Assembly: GCA_921293015.1 (NCBI GenBank)
Contig: OV121089.1
Location: 45,703,220-45,767,219 of the forward strand
DNA from: Phorcus lineatus
Lineage: Eukaryota > Mollusca > Gastropoda > Trochida > Trochidae
Direction of reading: 5' to 3'
Length of the DNA: 64,000 bases
A model generated the notes under the pieces. The model worked only from the letters and a program-made list of their open reading frames with translations, did not search any database and was not told the DNA's origin. The translations under genes and the position numbers were made by a program. Below are positions 1 through 9,820 of this stretch, one piece after another. Positions within the stretch are counted from its first letter, which is position 1. Each line of letters begins with the position of its first letter.

Positions 1-1040
1 GCACAACAACGTCAAAAAGAAAATTTCGGAAGACCCCCAAGATTGAACGAACATGAATTTTTGCTGTTTTGGTTCAGTAGTTACACAATGGTACCATTAG
101 AAGACGTCAATATCTTTCATGGCATTAACGTTTTTATGTTCTTCATATTGCTGTTACTTTCCAACCTAAATGTCGTTTATCTTAAAGGATAAGTTAGTGT
201 TATTCCTTGCGGGTCTCGATAGATTAAGCAAACCATTCAAAATCGAGGAACATAACAATGCGGTTCCCCTATTAAACATGAAAATGTTGATATCTTCCAA
301 GGGGTCGATGGACGTCCTTAGCCGTCGGAAGAATAATCAGCATCCGAGTTATCTCCCCTTGATACTGCTGAAAACATAATCAGAGAAAGTTGGTATGTTG
401 GCTTAAGAGGCTGGCCTATTGGCTACATGTACAGTCCGCCATATTGCAAATCACATGAAAAAAGGCGCTGTACTTTCACTAATTTAACAACGTTAGTAAA
501 AATAAACTGCATGTATGGATGGAACCTCTACATACTTACTAAAATAAGACTAATGCCTTGTAATGCCGTTGTAAGGCTTTTCACGCGCGTATAGCGCCGA
601 TGCATGGCTTTACTTATTATTCTCGTATTATTTTACCCATTGTGCGCTATCATTTATCTAGTTGCAAAATCGAAATCAACCAAAATGTTACCCTCAGTAT
701 CATGTTTTCACTCGGTCATGTTATAATCATGTATTAATAACATACTTGTAAAAACGGAAATATCCCCTTGAATGTCGTTCCCACAAAAAACACCCCGATT
801 GGACTGTCCTTTTACAGGGTAGACACATTTATTATTATGAAATATTTATATAAAAAGTAATGTATGATTAAACTCATCATGACCTTTATATACTTTCTTT
901 GGCACCATCCCGTTAATTCTATTTTATGACAAGATGACAAAAAATATACACAAATCCTGAGAATGCAAAAGCGACCTCGTCATTTGAGACTCCTGACTCA
1001 ATTTGAAAACTTCTCAAAGTCGGATATTTGCTGATTATGT
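1..1040. other. intergenic or intronic, no gene seen
   Basis: AT-rich sequence with no convincing exon. A 69-codon plus-strand frame at 170-379 has no start context, splice signal or recognisable motif. The minus strand near 340-360 contains a short AAGGGGAGATAACTC stretch of a type I recall as recurrent in molluscan repeats, but no element borders are visible. If the gene at 1049-1625 continues, its next exons would lie here or off the window; none could be identified. Confidence 0.4.
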
Positions 1041-1048
1041 TTACTTAC

Positions 1049-1625
1049 TTAACCATGTATGATCTTCATTGCTTTCCTCCTCGTTTTCCTCTGATGGAAT
1101 ACTACTCTGGATCTGTTCCTTCATTCGGCGTTGTTCTTCCTTCCTTTTCTTCTTCTTCTTCTCTTTTGTTCTTTCAGCACCTTGTCCTTGAGGTTGTGCT
1201 TCTTCAACAACATCTTTGTCCTGCTTCACGTCGCCTTGACCACTTCTAGTTGTTTCTACCGTTTCAATTATAACATCGTCTGCTAGGGGCTTATTGTTGT
1301 CTGCTGCCTGTTTGGTCCCAGGTTTGTCGTCTGCGTCATGCTTAACCTCCGCTTTCTTCTTCGACTCTACCGAATCCTCGTTTTCATTTTCTTCTTTATG
1401 TGCTGGTATATGAATTGTTTCTGGTTTAGATTCTCTCTTTTTATCATGTTTTACATCCTTTAGTTTGTATTGTTTGTTGTTTGGTTCAGTGGCTGGAGAA
1501 TTTTGTTGAGCAGTCGGATTTAACCGGATCAATCCAGCTGTCCTGTTGGGCAATAACCAACTTTTTAATGAAAGCCATGTGCTTAATGAAGACATGTAAA
1601 TCAGTAATATCATTGGTAAAATCAT
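1049..1625 (-). CDS. probable first coding exon, membrane-anchored Lys/Glu-rich protein (partial)
   Basis: A 194-codon open frame, by far the longest non-repetitive frame in the window. It begins at 1625; an in-frame stop lies 15 codon positions or fewer upstream, which supports this start. Residues 1-21 are hydrophobic and look like a signal peptide or signal anchor. The rest is strongly charged and low complexity: Lys/Glu/Asp/Gln-rich, with a poly-Lys block near residues 153-163 and an acidic Glu/Asn tail. The frame closes at 1041, but a good donor (A|GTAAGT) sits just before the stop, so the exon probably ends at 1049 and the protein continues. The layout, anchor plus charged linker, would suit the stem of a type II membrane protein such as a Golgi glycosyltransferase, or a secreted charged protein. 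No catalytic domain is visible, so function is not assigned. Confidence 0.5.
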
Positions 1626-2360
1626 TGTTTCAAAAATAAGTCAGATTTTTGTCAAACAGCGAACTACTGCTATACATATTAAAAAAAACAAAATTCTACG
1701 CTAATTGGCGAACTATATTCAATCTCTCATTGCCTCTCAAAATCATTAACGTTTTGTCCTTTTGTTGAAAAAAATAAGATAAATATTCTTTTCATTTTTG
1801 AGAAATTGAGCGCCATCAGTGACATTCAAACGACTGAAAATAGGTTCAACTAGAAATATATCGAATGTTAAATAATTATCAAGATCACTCATTGACACAT
1901 CTTAGCAACCACAGACAAACTTACTTAGCTCTTTGTATCTTCGGCAAGGCCAATGAAATTTCAGGGGGAGACCAACGATACTGCACGGATTCTGAAATCA
2001 GAAGCTACGTTAGAAGGTTATCTGGGTATTGTCAGTGGTAAAATATTGTTTAATGAAATCTTTTAAACTAATTGTAATCTTAAAAGTATGTAAAAACGAA
2101 CTTTGGGATGTACATAAAAGATATTAACTAAACTGTATGTAACTTGGCCTGTGGATATAGATCGGCATTCTAAATTTACACTGGTAACACGGGTTTCCAC
2201 GGGTTAGACACTATCTAGGCTTACAATACACTAGAAAATCGTCCGGAAGGCAAGGACTACAGACATAGGAGGTCTGGGTTTAAGATGTTCTGTACAATAA
2301 ATAGAGGATACTAAACGACCTTCCATTTAATACTATTTTATTAAACGAGTTAACGATGCA
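1626..2360. other. intergenic, nothing recognised
   Basis: AT-rich DNA upstream of the minus-strand exon at 1049-1625. No coding frame, RNA gene or repeat border is visible. Any promoter for that exon should be in this stretch, but no clear TATA box stands out on the minus strand. Confidence 0.35.
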
Positions 2361-2538
2361 GTATTGTCATAGTGTAAACAAACGTCCGAAATTCCTCCAA
2401 ATTTTATGTTTCATATCGAATAGATATTCTTTCATAAATAGCATATTCTTGTGAACTGTACTCCATGTGTAAATTGCAAACGCCTGTTCATTCGACCGAT
2501 ATCGCCTTAGGCATCTTCAACAAGTCAATGGTCAGTGA

Positions 2539-2555
2539 TTACGTCACCTTATATA
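2539..2555 (+). promoter_or_regulatory. CRE-like site plus TATA box, left palindrome arm
   Basis: The arm contains TTACGTCA (2539-2546), a CREB/ATF-type site, directly followed by TATATA (2550-2555). Together they resemble a core promoter firing inward toward the palindrome centre. Function is inferred from motif spacing only. Confidence 0.3.
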
Positions 2556-3440
2556 TTCGGCCTTTCAATCGCTCATAACATTCATTAAGCTGTTACCACA
2601 ATCAGCTCCCTTTGTTCAACATCCAGCATGTGGCATGCAAAACCAGTTGCGTAGCAATATGTTGGGTGTTGTTATATAACACCTATGTGCTTAAATACGT
2701 AGAGCGATTCTTTCTCTTCAGACTGCTGTTAGACTCGTTACAGACTCCCGTTAGATTTCCATTAGACTCAACACAGGTCGCCAGACTGGCTGTCGGACCT
2801 GCCTGTGCACCTTTCCTGTAAGCCACTATGTAGCTCTGCCTTTGTACACCCCAGCCTGGACACAGTTTGGAGTTGAGTCTCCACGACAGAGTTTGGGGAT
2901 GGTGGAGGATTACCCGGATTCTCCACCATCTTTGAAAGTGGAACCTCGGAGACAAGGGAAGATGAATTCAAGAAGAAGACTGGAGGCTGTTGTTTGTGGT
3001 CGACCATTTCTTTTATTTGGCGTTGATGGATCATGTTATAAAGGTCATCCCCGAGCCGGTGGTACAGTCACAATTTGGAGTACACGACAGAGTTATTCCC
3101 CAAACTCTGTCGTGGAGACTCAACTCCAAACTGTGTCCAGGCTGGGGTGTACAAAGGCAGAGCTACATAGTGGCTTACAGGAAAGGTGCACAGGCAGGTC
3201 CGACAGCCAGTCTGGCGACCTGTGTTGAGTCTAATGGAAATCTAACGGGAGTCTGTAACGAGTCTAACAGCAGTCTGAAGAGAGAGAATCGCTCTACGTA
3301 TTTAAGCACATAGGTGTTATATAACAACACCCAACATATTGCTACGCAACTGGTTTTGCATGCCACATGCTGGATGTTGAACAAAGGGAGCTGATTGTGG
3401 TAACAGCTTAATGAATGTTATGAGCGATTGAAAGGCCGAA

Positions 3441-3457
3441 TATATAAGGTGACGTAA
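3441..3457 (-). promoter_or_regulatory. CRE-like site plus TATA box, right palindrome arm
   Basis: Mirror copy of the left-arm motif pair: TATATA at 3441-3446 and TGACGTAA at 3450-3457, facing inward on the minus strand. If both arms are active, transcripts converge and would be self-complementary. Confidence 0.3.
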
Positions 3458-3637
3458 TCACTGACCATTGACTTGTTGAAGATGCCTAAGGCGATATCGG
3501 TCGAATGAACAGGCGTTTGCAATTTACACATGGGTAGTTGTTCACAAGAAAATGCTATTTATGAAAGAATTTCTAATCGATATGAAATATAAAATTTGGA
3601 GGAATTTAGGACGTTTGTTTACACGATGACAATATAC

Positions 3638-5257
3638 CGGCGTCTTACGTGCAGCGGTATTACTTATTATCTTACACGGGCGAGTAATAATTCAGAATCT
3701 GTATTTCATCAACAATTTAATAACAGGCTAAAATCATATGATGTTTCGTTAAAAGGATAAGCTAATATTAAAGACGATCGGAAATTTGTAAACCCTGTGC
3801 CTGACATTTAATCTTCAATGGCGAAATCTTCCGGCGGAAGAGACGGACAGATCGCTTAACGACCAAGGATGCACTTTAAACACTCAGAAAATCGCGAACG
3901 TTGTTCTAACAGAATTCTTTTCATGCTGTATGATGTAAATTTGGGTCATTTATGGATAGGACATGATCTGAATATCCAAGATCTTAAAAAAGCAATCTGG
4001 ATGGTTGTAGCAATAAAATTAGAAAACATTAGAGCTTATTTTAATGATATTGGGAAAAGAAGTGAAGTTATGACATGTTTTCCGAAAGTGACTGGGTGAG
4101 AGGACATAAGCTTATCAGAAATAGGAATAAGAATGCCGTACGGTGTACATGTGAGATACCACGAATAATGCGACACTTGATTCTCAATCTCAGTCCTATA
4201 CCTACAGCTGCATGCCAAAAGTTTACCTGCCTATCCTAGTGTAAATATGATATAATTTTGCATGTCTTTGAGGCACCGTAACATTGCGAAAAGGAAACGG
4301 ATGATTTTGAATTTCAATACAGAAGTGAAGATCCATTGCACCTTAACGCAATCGTATGCCATACCCAACAGTCAACCGTGATAGTTTTTTGCAGGTCACT
4401 GAAGAGGCCAGAGGTCAAAATTTCGAAAACAGCATATTTTATTTTTCTCTAAAAAATCCTTCTTAAGTGACCAACAGCTTTAAACACAAGTCATGTTTGT
4501 TCATTTGCATTAAGTCAATATAAATTCGATGATTCTTTTCTCATAGAGTCGAAATGGAATATTATAATAAAAAATTTAGGAAATCAGAATTCGAAAATGG
4601 GACCCCTTCTGTCTAATTAATCATGCCAAAATTCGAATTTTTGCAGTAGAGAATAGACAATCGAACACTAAGTTAAAGAATGGCTTTTCTACACATTGAC
4701 AATGGGATATCCTTTGTCAGTTCTGCTGAAGTTATTTTATTGACGTTCAAACCAAACCTAAATTACATGATATTTGCAGTAACATAGATAAGTAAGTGAA
4801 CAAACTTTTGATCTGCAGCTGTATATGGTTGATTCTTCGTCTTGTAAGCCATATGTACACCGCCTCGAATTTGATTTTCAAAGTTGGCCTCATGTTGCTG
4901 ACTAAGAAAACTTTATTAACAGTTAATTATGATAATTTCAAATTCATTTCAAATTTCACAATTATTCGGGCTGAAATAAGATATAGAATATCATTACCCT
5001 ATCGTAAGAACTTTGGAAGAAAACGTTCACACTATATCCTGTAATGCAATGAAGCGCACCGTGTACAGGGTGTAAAGAGTTACCTGCCCCTGTTGGTTGT
5101 CTCATTGCTTTATAAAGCTGATCTATCGGATAAGGACAACGATATGGCTTGGGGGTCTCAGATTATTTATGTAGTTATGGAGGTAGCGCCTTGAGTAAGT
5201 ATTCGGATTGGATATGTCCGCTATATTAATACCCTAATTATTCTTACTATTATAATT
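3638..5257. other. intergenic, no gene supported
   Basis: AT-rich, single-copy-looking sequence. Short frames at 3869-4099 (plus), 4036-4218 (minus) and 4796-5044 (plus) have no splice context, signal peptide, conserved motif or codon bias and are treated as chance frames. Confidence 0.4.
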
Positions 5258-5265
5258 ATCATCAC

Positions 5266-5298
<33 letters not shown>

Positions 5299-5375
5299 TA
5301 TCAATATCATTGGTATTATTATTATCATTATTATTATCAATATTATCATTATTTTTATCATGAGCATTATCATTA
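5258..5375. repeat. ATC/ATT-rich trinucleotide microsatellite
   Basis: A run of ATC units (about 5258-5297) grades into interrupted ATT/ATC units through about 5375. It is an ordinary imperfect simple repeat. Confidence 0.9.
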
Positions 5376-5673
5376 TATTTCAAGCCATTTGGTTTGTATT
5401 AAGAGTGGTATAAGATCTGATAAGGCAGTCGTTTGGCTGATAATTTGGCTAGCGCAGATACTTCTTGTGTAAAGTGTTAAGGACTGATTAACTATAGAGC
5501 CTTGAACTATCAAAACGTGACACTATATGTTTCAGCTTTGATGCGTATACAATACCTTTTATATGCTGCTTTGAATTAGATTCACCCACAAGGTAAACAA
5601 ATGTATGCCGAATATAAATCGTTGGTCTAAATAAGTTACGTCCTTTACATCAGCGTAATTGAATCCGCTGATC
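5376..5673. other. spacer, nothing recognised
   Basis: Non-coding sequence between the microsatellite and the MITE at 5674. No open frame, RNA or repeat border seen. Confidence 0.35.
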
Positions 5674-5928
5674 GAGCTCCTTCCATATACCCTGATCTCC
5701 TCGTAACGCTAGCTATCTAACCAGCCAATGAGACGACTCGCATCCAGCAACAGCGGCACAACCTGGATGGAAAAATCCGCTGACTTCAAAATAGTAGCTT
5801 CAAGCTCCTAAGATAACGACTTTTCATTGGCTGAAAAAATAATATGGTGATCATAGCCACGAACATCTAGCCGCGCAGCCGTACGAGGGACTTGGCCCGA
5901 ATAAGATCAGGGTATATAGAAGGAGCTC
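5674..5928. mobile_element. MITE-like element with about 25-bp terminal inverted repeats
   Basis: The left end starts GAGCTCCTTCCATATACCCT and continues GATCT; the right end is its reverse complement with one mismatch (C/T) over about 25 bp. The 255-bp interior is non-coding and more GC-rich than its surroundings. The size and inverted ends fit a non-autonomous DNA transposon. Flanking bases do not give a clean target-site duplication, so the superfamily cannot be assigned. Confidence 0.7.
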
Positions 5929-7089
5929 AATGAATGTAGCTAAATGAATGAAGGTAGCAGGATGAATAAGTTAGAAATATTGTTTTGATTTTTCTGTACT
6001 TATCAGTATTCGTGGGTTCAAATATTTATATAGGGTACTCTTGTAGATATGGAAAGTAAAACTTTTCAATTCGAACAATGGACATCCATACGACGGTAAG
6101 ACGCAAATACTCACACGTTGAAATGAAATATTATACATGTACGAGTTTTAAGCGCTTCCAACCATAGTCTGCCTTCGTTAAATTATCTGACTAAGTTTCC
6201 AAACTACTTTGATTCATTCGCGCACCGGTCGCGAAACGAAAACAACAACAGAAAAACGAGCCAACACGTCTTAATCCCTATAAACATCTAATGGAAATTG
6301 CAGCGTCACTCCAGATTTCTCCATAAAAACACCACTAGTACTGAACGGATAGCATTTTATCATATGTAACTGGTAGCATCGTTCTCAGGGTCTATTTTGC
6401 GCAACGTTAAATTGATCGAAACTTAAAATGTCACACAAATATCTGAAGTAAGTGTTTTATTTGTCCACCTTGATTTGAAGAAGTTAATTAAAAAGTCACT
6501 TCCAGTTGATCAGCACAAACCGCTAAGACAAATCGATCAATCTCCACGATCAATTTCCATGAAATAGAGACTAGCCAATATTCTAAATGGTTTATGTTTT
6601 TATGACATATCGTGCCTCTGACAGTTATTTTATGAACGCTTCCAAGTGTCGTCAATTCAGTTGTTGTTCATTTTCCAAATGATAGAAGAAAATATTTGAA
6701 GGACCTCCAAAATTTTCAATTTTTTTCAATAATTCATGTTATTAAAGGTATGATGCGTAAATACTGATTAATCTGGCGGTCAGTAACGTTTTGTTTTGTC
6801 TATAACTCGTGGAAATATAGAAGTATCAAACACAAGACATGGATCCATACGGAAGGAAGTTACCGGATCCTCAAACAAATACCCGACACGGAACCTTTTG
6901 AAGGATTATATAGTAGAAATAGCCGTTTATTCGTGATGTTTACTTTGGATAGGGAACTTGATGACTAAAGTATGTGCAAGATAGCAGCTGTGTAAGGGTT
7001 GGCCAATAATAAAGGAAAACACATGCATCGTCTTCCAAAAGGATACACACACACAAAAAAAACGATACAAGGGATGATACGAGATGACA
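5929..7089. other. intergenic, nothing recognised
   Basis: AT-rich sequence without credible exons. No repeat border or RNA gene was identified between the MITE and the LINE fragment. Confidence 0.35.
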
Positions 7090-7681
7090 GAAATTGACAG
7101 ACAGACAGACATTTTATTCAGTAATAGGCCACTATCCCAAAATACAATTATAAGCAGGTTAATTAATATAGCATGAGCTTCATAGCAAAACATTAAAGTT
7201 TCTTGTTTTCGTAACTTGATATAAAAGTAGGCATAAATTATTACTAACATCTTTATCTGTTAAAGGAATAAGATTAAGAAAAGTGTATTGTGAACTTGAA
7301 TTTGTCAGATATTCATTAACAAATATTTTTCTTACATCTAAATAGGCTTTATAGTGTAGAAAATGTATTTCATCTTCAATTGAATTAAGATTGGACTTTT
7401 TACAAAAAGGGCAAACTCGTTAATCATAGGGGGAATTGTTATATCTACCAGTCTCTGAGCCAAGCTTAAATTTACCACACCTAAAATTTGAAAAACAATT
7501 AATAATCTGAGATATGCTTCAAATTAAGGAGGGACTTGAAGACATTATAATTAGCACATATAGTTGAAACGAGATGAATACCAAACTCGTGAAAGATTAT
7601 CAGGCAACTTTTGTTTAAAGATAAAAATAATATCGTTAATATATCCAACATCCTAAGATATCCAAGCAAAACCAAACCCAA
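7090..7681 (-). mobile_element. decayed non-LTR retrotransposon (LINE) 3' fragment
   Basis: On the minus strand, about 7361-7480 reads as the C-terminal end of a LINE reverse-transcriptase ORF: RCGKFKLGSETGRY, an interruption, then CPFCKKSN (7390-7413) and IEDEIHFL with a following Y..VR. This matches the known GRY...C..C...EDE.HFL pattern at the tail of many invertebrate LINE ORF2 proteins. One expected Cys/His position after HFL reads Tyr, and stops and frameshifts break the frame. Downstream of the ORF remnant is an ACAGACAGACATTTTATT-type 3' tail (about 7096-7120). The catalytic RT core and endonuclease are absent: this is a dead, 5'-truncated copy. Confidence 0.65.
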
Positions 7682-8228
7682 ATTTAAATTTTTGATATGA
7701 GATGCTACTGTAATGGTTTTAACATTAAATTAGAAACATTAACTGACAGAAATTGGTATTTGATAAACTCCGTTAAGTAGATTAATTATTAAATAATGAT
7801 AATGATAATAGAAAAGAAATAATGATAATGTTTTATCTTACTTTCATACAACGATCTTGATTAGTATAAAAAATTAGTTCCGGCTTCTGTTAATAGATGA
7901 TTTGTCAAAACAATACGATATCGTCACTCAAGCCATACTGTCAGCTTTTGACGTTGTCAAATCTAAGTATCTTAAATGTTATCATTATGAAACATCAACT
8001 TACTGCAGAAATATGACTAAAATATAGAAGATGAATCCTATTTCACTGGATGAATGTTCCCAACAAACACTAGCTTTATTGTAAATATCATATTTATCCA
8101 TTTACTTTGCCACAATTCGATTTTAAAAAGGAGTTACTTATTTGTAAATGTAAACAAAAAAAAATAGGTATGACAAAAAGTACTATAAAGAAATGCTTCC
8201 GACAAAAGTAAAGGACAATCAATCTTAC
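7682..8228. other. non-coding spacer (possible intron)
   Basis: AT-rich sequence with several short A/T runs. If the exon at 8229-8480 is real, this would be the start of the intron following it on the minus strand. The frame at 8094-8282 overlaps that exon in another frame and is not supported. Confidence 0.3.
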
Positions 8229-8480
8229 TTGGTCGCGGCTTGACATATTTGTTTCTGTGCAGATTAAGGATATTATTTCCACAGTAGACTCTGGAGGCCG
8301 AGCACAGGCTTGCTCTAAGTCGTCGTGATATGAGACAATCGTCCAGTTTTAAGAGACTCTGTGACGTCGAGGGAACGTCGTAACAATCAGGTCGACGTCG
8401 TTGCAAATTGATGTCCATAGCATTGGCATCAAGCTTGAATTTACAAACGGTGTGGCGGATGTTGTTGACGTTCCTATCAC
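8229..8480 (-). CDS. candidate internal coding exon, unknown protein (partial)
   Basis: A 252-nt stretch, higher in GC and CpG than its surroundings, is open on the minus strand and bordered by a plausible acceptor (pyrimidine-containing run ending ATTTAG at 8481-8486) and a donor (CCAA|GTAAGA, intron from 8228). It encodes about 83 residues beginning DRNVNNIRHTVCKFKLDANA and containing QRRRPDCYDVPSTSQSLLK and a Cys-containing, Arg-rich C-terminal half. Because both ends are splice-like, the internal Met at 8418 need not be a start. I do not recognise the family. No partner exon was located, so gene structure and function are open. It could also be a fragment of an unrecognised transposon. 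Confidence 0.4.
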
Positions 8481-8790
8481 CTAAATGTTACAAAATATTT
8501 TGTCTGTATAAGTTATTCAAGAGTCATGTTCTAGTCGCTTAAATGAAGGAACACCACAATGGTATAGATGGACAACTTCCCCGCAGTGTGATAAAATGAA
8601 ATCATCGATTCACTCCACGTCCAATATTGGATTGTTACGTGTCACTCATCTAGTGACAACCCAAATTAAGACCAGAAGGCGAATCAATAATTTCATTTTA
8701 ATCAGATTGATTTTCTTATTGCAATGAATTCGACGTTTCGGCGTTGATACTAACAAAGGAAAAGGGTTATGTTAAGCGCCGCCTGGATAT

Positions 8791-9258
8791 CTTAAAGAGC
8801 CACTCCGAGAGTTGTTGGAGTCATATATACCAAACTTAATCAATGGTGTCATTTGATCGCGAAGTATCGATTGTTACCAAAAAAGAAACATTTTAAAGCT
8901 AATTTGTTTAGTACAGTGACAATATGAAGGTAGAACGTCGCAATTATGAACCAAAACTGGACAGTGGCGCGCGTCAAATAGTCAAACGTAATTTTGGAGA
9001 CTTATCTAAAACAGCCAGGAGGGCAGCTAGTAGTTGATAGGTAATATAACTAGTATCCATGTATATCGGACGTGATATCTACACCTCTGTGCATTTATAA
9101 GGCTGTTTTTAGATTTTCATGGAAAACCAGTATTTGACATATATGTCTTTTGAACATGAAAAGTTAAGATGTTTTGATTTCATATCACCACATATGACAT
9201 TTAGGTTCATATCAAAGGTAAATAATATGTTATGAAAATCACGGAGTGGCTCTATAAG
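8791..9258. mobile_element. MITE-like element, copy A (full length)
   Basis: The ends are inverted repeats of CTTAAAGAGCCACTCCG (8791-8807, and as reverse complement 9242-9258 with one mismatch). The 468-bp interior has no coding capacity. A second copy of the same sequence, inverted and truncated, lies at 13073-13475, which shows it is a dispersed element. No clear target-site duplication could be set. A non-autonomous DNA transposon is the simplest reading. Confidence 0.75.
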
Positions 9259-9490
9259 CGCTGTTCAAAAGACTTACGGACAATTACCACTACATATTGC
9301 ATATATGTAATATTGCTGCATAATATTTCAATATATAAAGTACGTGTATTTACATTGAATAAATATCACTTGAAATGGTAATAGACTTTCCAATCCTTAC
9401 AGTATTCGTACTTATAACTTTGGCATATTTTCATGTTTTCATGAATACATTTCTCAAACCTGTGAATTATTTTTATCTTCACTGTAAAAT

Positions 9491-9820
9491 CAGGCCTCAG
9501 GTGAGGTGAGGTGAGGTGAGTTGGTGTTTAACGCCGCTTTCAAGATTATTTCACTTATATCGCGGCTGCTAGTATTAATGCAGGGAGAAAGCCCGCAACA
9601 CCATTGTGGCTATGCATTGCGGTGAAACCTGCGAGCATCGGCTGGAACTAGCGAACCATGGGTGGTACTGCGCTGAATTTCAGTGCAACATTGCACCCAA
9701 ACCTGACTGCGTGTAGAACAGTTCTCTACTGCAGACAAAGTTGCCGAGCCCCTGGCGGGATTCGAACCACGGACCTCCTGATCCGAAGCCGAACGCGCTA
9801 ACCACTGCCAGGCCTCAGGT
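9491..9820 (-). mobile_element. tRNA-derived SINE with 12-bp target-site duplication
   Basis: The element body is 9503-9808 on the minus strand. Its 5' head carries RNA polymerase III promoter boxes: an A-box-like TAGCGCGTTCGG (9789-9800) and a perfect B box GGTTCGAATCC (9758-9768). A non-tRNA body follows (…GGCGTTAAACACCAACTCAC when read on the minus strand) and the 3' tail is a CTCAC repeat (about 9503-9520). The 12-bp sequence CAGGCCTCAGGT flanks it on both sides (9491-9502 and 9809-9820), as expected for LINE-mediated insertion. The intact boxes and perfect duplication suggest a fairly young copy. The TTTAACGCCGC motif in the body resembles SINEs I recall from gastropods such as abalone (from memory, not searched). 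Confidence 0.88.

Larger units (their letters stand above)
2361..3637. repeat. 1.28-kb palindrome (foldback-like inverted repeat)
   Basis: The arm 2361-2899 is the reverse complement of 3097-3637, around a spacer of about 197 bp. The inner part of the arms (about 2464-2899 against 3097-3535) is almost identical; I see one mismatch, in the pyrimidine run near 2711. The outer 100 bp of each arm differ at roughly ten positions including small indels. The spacer also holds a partial inverted copy of the arm tip (ACACGACAGAGTT near 3082). No target-site duplication could be fixed at the ends and no transposase is visible. It could be a foldback DNA transposon or an inverted duplication of a promoter plus first exon. 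Open frames inside mirror each other because of the palindrome. Confidence 0.85.

Noticed and set aside
2612-3384. Overlapping frames of 69-128 codons within the palindrome, some apparently paired
   Set aside because: They mirror each other because the arms are inverted copies; none has motifs, splice context or an independent homologue that I recognise.
9740-9808. Possible functional tRNA gene
   Set aside because: The A and B boxes belong to the head of a SINE: target-site duplications, a SINE body and a repeat tail are present and the tRNA cloverleaf 3' half is not completed.
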